From VFJZ01 sp038321545 (GTDB lineage Bacteria > Actinomycetota > Thermoleophilia > Gaiellales > F1-60-MAGs149), in assembly GCA_038321545.1 (NCBI GenBank), contig JBBQFB010000086.1, forward strand, positions 1 through 15,349: a stretch of 15,349 nt of DNA, in the 5' to 3' direction. The position numbers and the translations under genes were made by a program. The stretch's first letter is position 1. Each line of letters starts with the position of its first letter. Under the pieces are notes generated by a model, which had not been told where the DNA came from, made no database searches, and worked only from the letters and a program-made list of their open reading frames with translations. Shown piece by piece: positions 14,007-15,349 of the stretch.

Positions 14007-15349
14007 TCCGAGGCCCGCTGCGCCCGCTCGCGCGCGAACGCGATGAACCAGTCGTAGGCCTCGGGGTTCGCGAGCGACTCGCGGCTGGCGGCGATGGTCG
14101 GGTCGTCACCCATCAGGATCTTCTTGATCGGCACCTCGAGCACCTTGCCGGACAGCGTGCGCGGGACGGCCGCGACGTGGATGATCTCGTCCGGCACATG
14201 CCGCGGCGAGCATGCGGTGCGGATCTGCCGACGGATCTCCGCGACGGTCTCGGGCGACAACTCGGTGCCCTCGGCCAGTACCACGAAGAGCGCCAACCAC
14301 GAGTTGCCGGTGCCGTCGCGGTCGGGGATGTCCACCGCGAGCGCGTCGACGACGGCGTCGACGACGAGCGCCGCACGGTACAGCTCGGCAGTGCCCATCC
14401 GGACGCCGCCGCGGTTGATCGTCGAGTCGCTGCGGCCGTAAATCACGCACGAGCCGCCGGCCGTGATGCGGATCCAGTCGCCATGCCGCCACACGCCGGG
14501 GAACATCGAGAAGTACGTGTCGTGGTAGCGCACGTCGCCGGGGTCGTTCCAGAAGCCGACCGGGAACGACGGCAGCGGGGCAGTCAGCACCAGCTCGCCG
14601 ACCTCGTCGACCACGCTGCGGCCCTGCTCATCGAAGGCTTCGACGGCGGCGCCGAGGTGTCGCACCTGGATCTCGCCCCGCCTGACGGGCACGGTGGGGA
14701 TGCCGCCCACGAACGCCGAGCAGACGTCGGTGCCGCCCGACGTCGAGAACAGCCAGGTGTGGTCGCCGAGGTGCTCGTAGATCCAGGTGAAGCCCTCCGG
14801 TGAGAGCGGCGATCCAGTCGATCCGATCCCGCGGAGGTTCGCGAGCGTGCGACCGTTCCGCGGCTCGCCGAGCACCGCGGCGTAGATCTCCGACGTGCCC
14901 ATCCGCACACCGCCGCGGTTGATCGTCGAGTCGGACCGCCCGTAGATGATCGCCGTCCCGCGCGCCGTGATGCGAATCCAGTCCCCATGGCGCCACACGC
15001 CGGGGAACATCGAGAAGTACGCGTCGCGCAGCCGCTGCCCGTCCGGGTCGTTCCAGAAGGCGACCGGCATCGAGGGCATCGGCGCGGTGATCACGAGCTC
15101 GCCGACCTCCCCCACGACGCTCTCGCCGCCCTCGTCGAAGGCCTCGACCTTCGCCCCGAGGGCGCGTCCCTGCAGCTCGCCTCTGTAGACCGGCAGGAGC
15201 GGAACGCCGCCGACGAAGGCCGTGCAGACGTCCGTGCCACCGCTGGTCGAGAACAGCCAGGTATCGGCGCCGATGTGCTCGTAGATCCAGTCGAAGCCCT
15301 CGGGCGAGAGGGGCGACCCGGTCGACCCGATCGCTCGAAGCGCGCTCAG
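14003..15349 (-). CDS. Acetoacetyl-CoA synthetase (ANL superfamily), 5' end off the window, with tandem internal duplication
   Basis: 448 residues are visible; the frame is open to the edge, so the N-terminal part lies outside. Acetoacetyl-CoA synthetase activates acetoacetate with ATP and CoA. Motifs: STSGGTDVC (substrate/adenylate-binding region), GVWRHGDWIRI, YGRSDSTINRGGVRMGT (hinge), and near the end SPRHVPDEI and RTLSGKVLEVPIKKIL with the C-domain lysines. Remarkably, all motifs from IGSTGSPLSPEGF to RMGT-x-E occur twice, 168 residues apart (see the two repeat entries). The first copy lacks the C-terminal lid domain; only the second is followed by it. A normal enzyme has one copy in about 650 residues, so the whole protein would be near 820 if the missing N-terminus is normal. 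It may be a duplicated gene, a fused paralogue pair, a pseudogene or an assembly chimera. The stop shares CTAG with the convergent thiolase. Confidence 0.88.
14342..14845 (-). repeat. Second (downstream) copy of the 504-bp in-frame tandem repeat in the synthetase gene
   Basis: Runs from LANLRGIGSTGSPL to the region just after RMGTAELYRAAL and continues directly into the normal C-terminal domain. It aligns with the first copy at a constant offset of 504 bp without gaps up to about RMGT-x-E-x-Y; the last ~10 codons of the period are not homologous. By hand count about 120 of 159 residues are identical. At the DNA level identity is broken up by many synonymous changes, but a 31-nt identical run exists at 14487-14517. 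Confidence 0.85.
14846..15349 (-). repeat. First (upstream) copy of the 504-bp in-frame tandem repeat in the synthetase gene
   Basis: Runs from LSALRAIGSTGSPL at the window edge through STSGGTDVC, GVWRHGDWIRI and YGRSDSTINRGGVRMGT to EIYAAV. It then passes in frame, via the linker LGEPRNGRT, into the start of copy two instead of the C-terminal domain. The repeat may extend beyond the window edge. Copy one looks closer to ordinary acetoacetyl-CoA synthetases in RALGAKVEAFDE and VITAPMPSMPV; copy two has RHLGAAVEAFDE and VLTAPLPSFPV. The 31-nt identical run is at 14991-15021. Confidence 0.85.

Overview
The window comes from a high-GC genome (about 70% by eye) with GTG and TTG starts, several starts that look leaderless, and compact, bidirectional gene packing. 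Zinc-type ribosomal protein L31, a Fur/VIT pair and an AlkZ-like winged-helix protein fit an actinobacterium, perhaps of the Solirubrobacterales/Thermoleophilia type. That placement is inferred from style and protein flavour, not from a marker gene comparison. No phage, IS, CRISPR or tRNA was seen.

Left part (1-4500): a PhzF-family isomerase runs off the left edge and is divergent from a homocysteine S-methyltransferase. A stem-loop-rich leader precedes a DEAD-box RNA helicase that starts at TTG. A Fur-family regulator converges on the helicase across a strong hairpin terminator. Fur is divergent from a small VIT/CCC1-like metal transporter; their promoters overlap at dyads that could be the Fur operator, and the transporter ATG sits where transcription should begin.

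Central part (4500-9750): a phosphate-uptake operon in the order secreted protein of unknown function, pstS, pstC, pstA, pstB, lipoprotein of unknown function. The 216-bp upstream region carries repeated TTCACC-type half-sites reminiscent of PHO boxes. A perfect 15-bp stem separates pstS from pstC, as expected for differential expression of the binding protein. pstA, pstB and the lipoprotein gene overlap their upstream neighbours by a few bases. phoU, phoR and phoP are not in the window.

Right part (9750-15349): rpmE (L31), a DUF1697 protein, an orphan Rieske oxygenase, an AlkZ-like protein, a thiolase, and an acetoacetyl-CoA synthetase that runs off the right edge. Both convergent pairs here (Rieske/AlkZ-like and thiolase/synthetase) end in a shared CTAG, which gives TAG stops on both strands. 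The AlkZ-like and thiolase genes diverge from a 40-bp gap with symmetrical CATACT -10 elements, each 7 nt from its ATG. Thiolase and acetoacetyl-CoA synthetase together suggest acetoacetate activation and thiolysis.

The most unusual feature is in the synthetase. A 168-residue (504-bp) block that includes the nucleotide-binding core motifs and the hinge occurs twice in tandem, in frame and without gaps, at roughly 77% amino-acid identity by my hand count. This is a real internal duplication, a fusion of two paralogues, or an assembly chimera. I found no wholly new defence or mobile system; the remaining novelty candidates are the two uncharacterised exported proteins bracketing the pst genes and the regulatory architecture.
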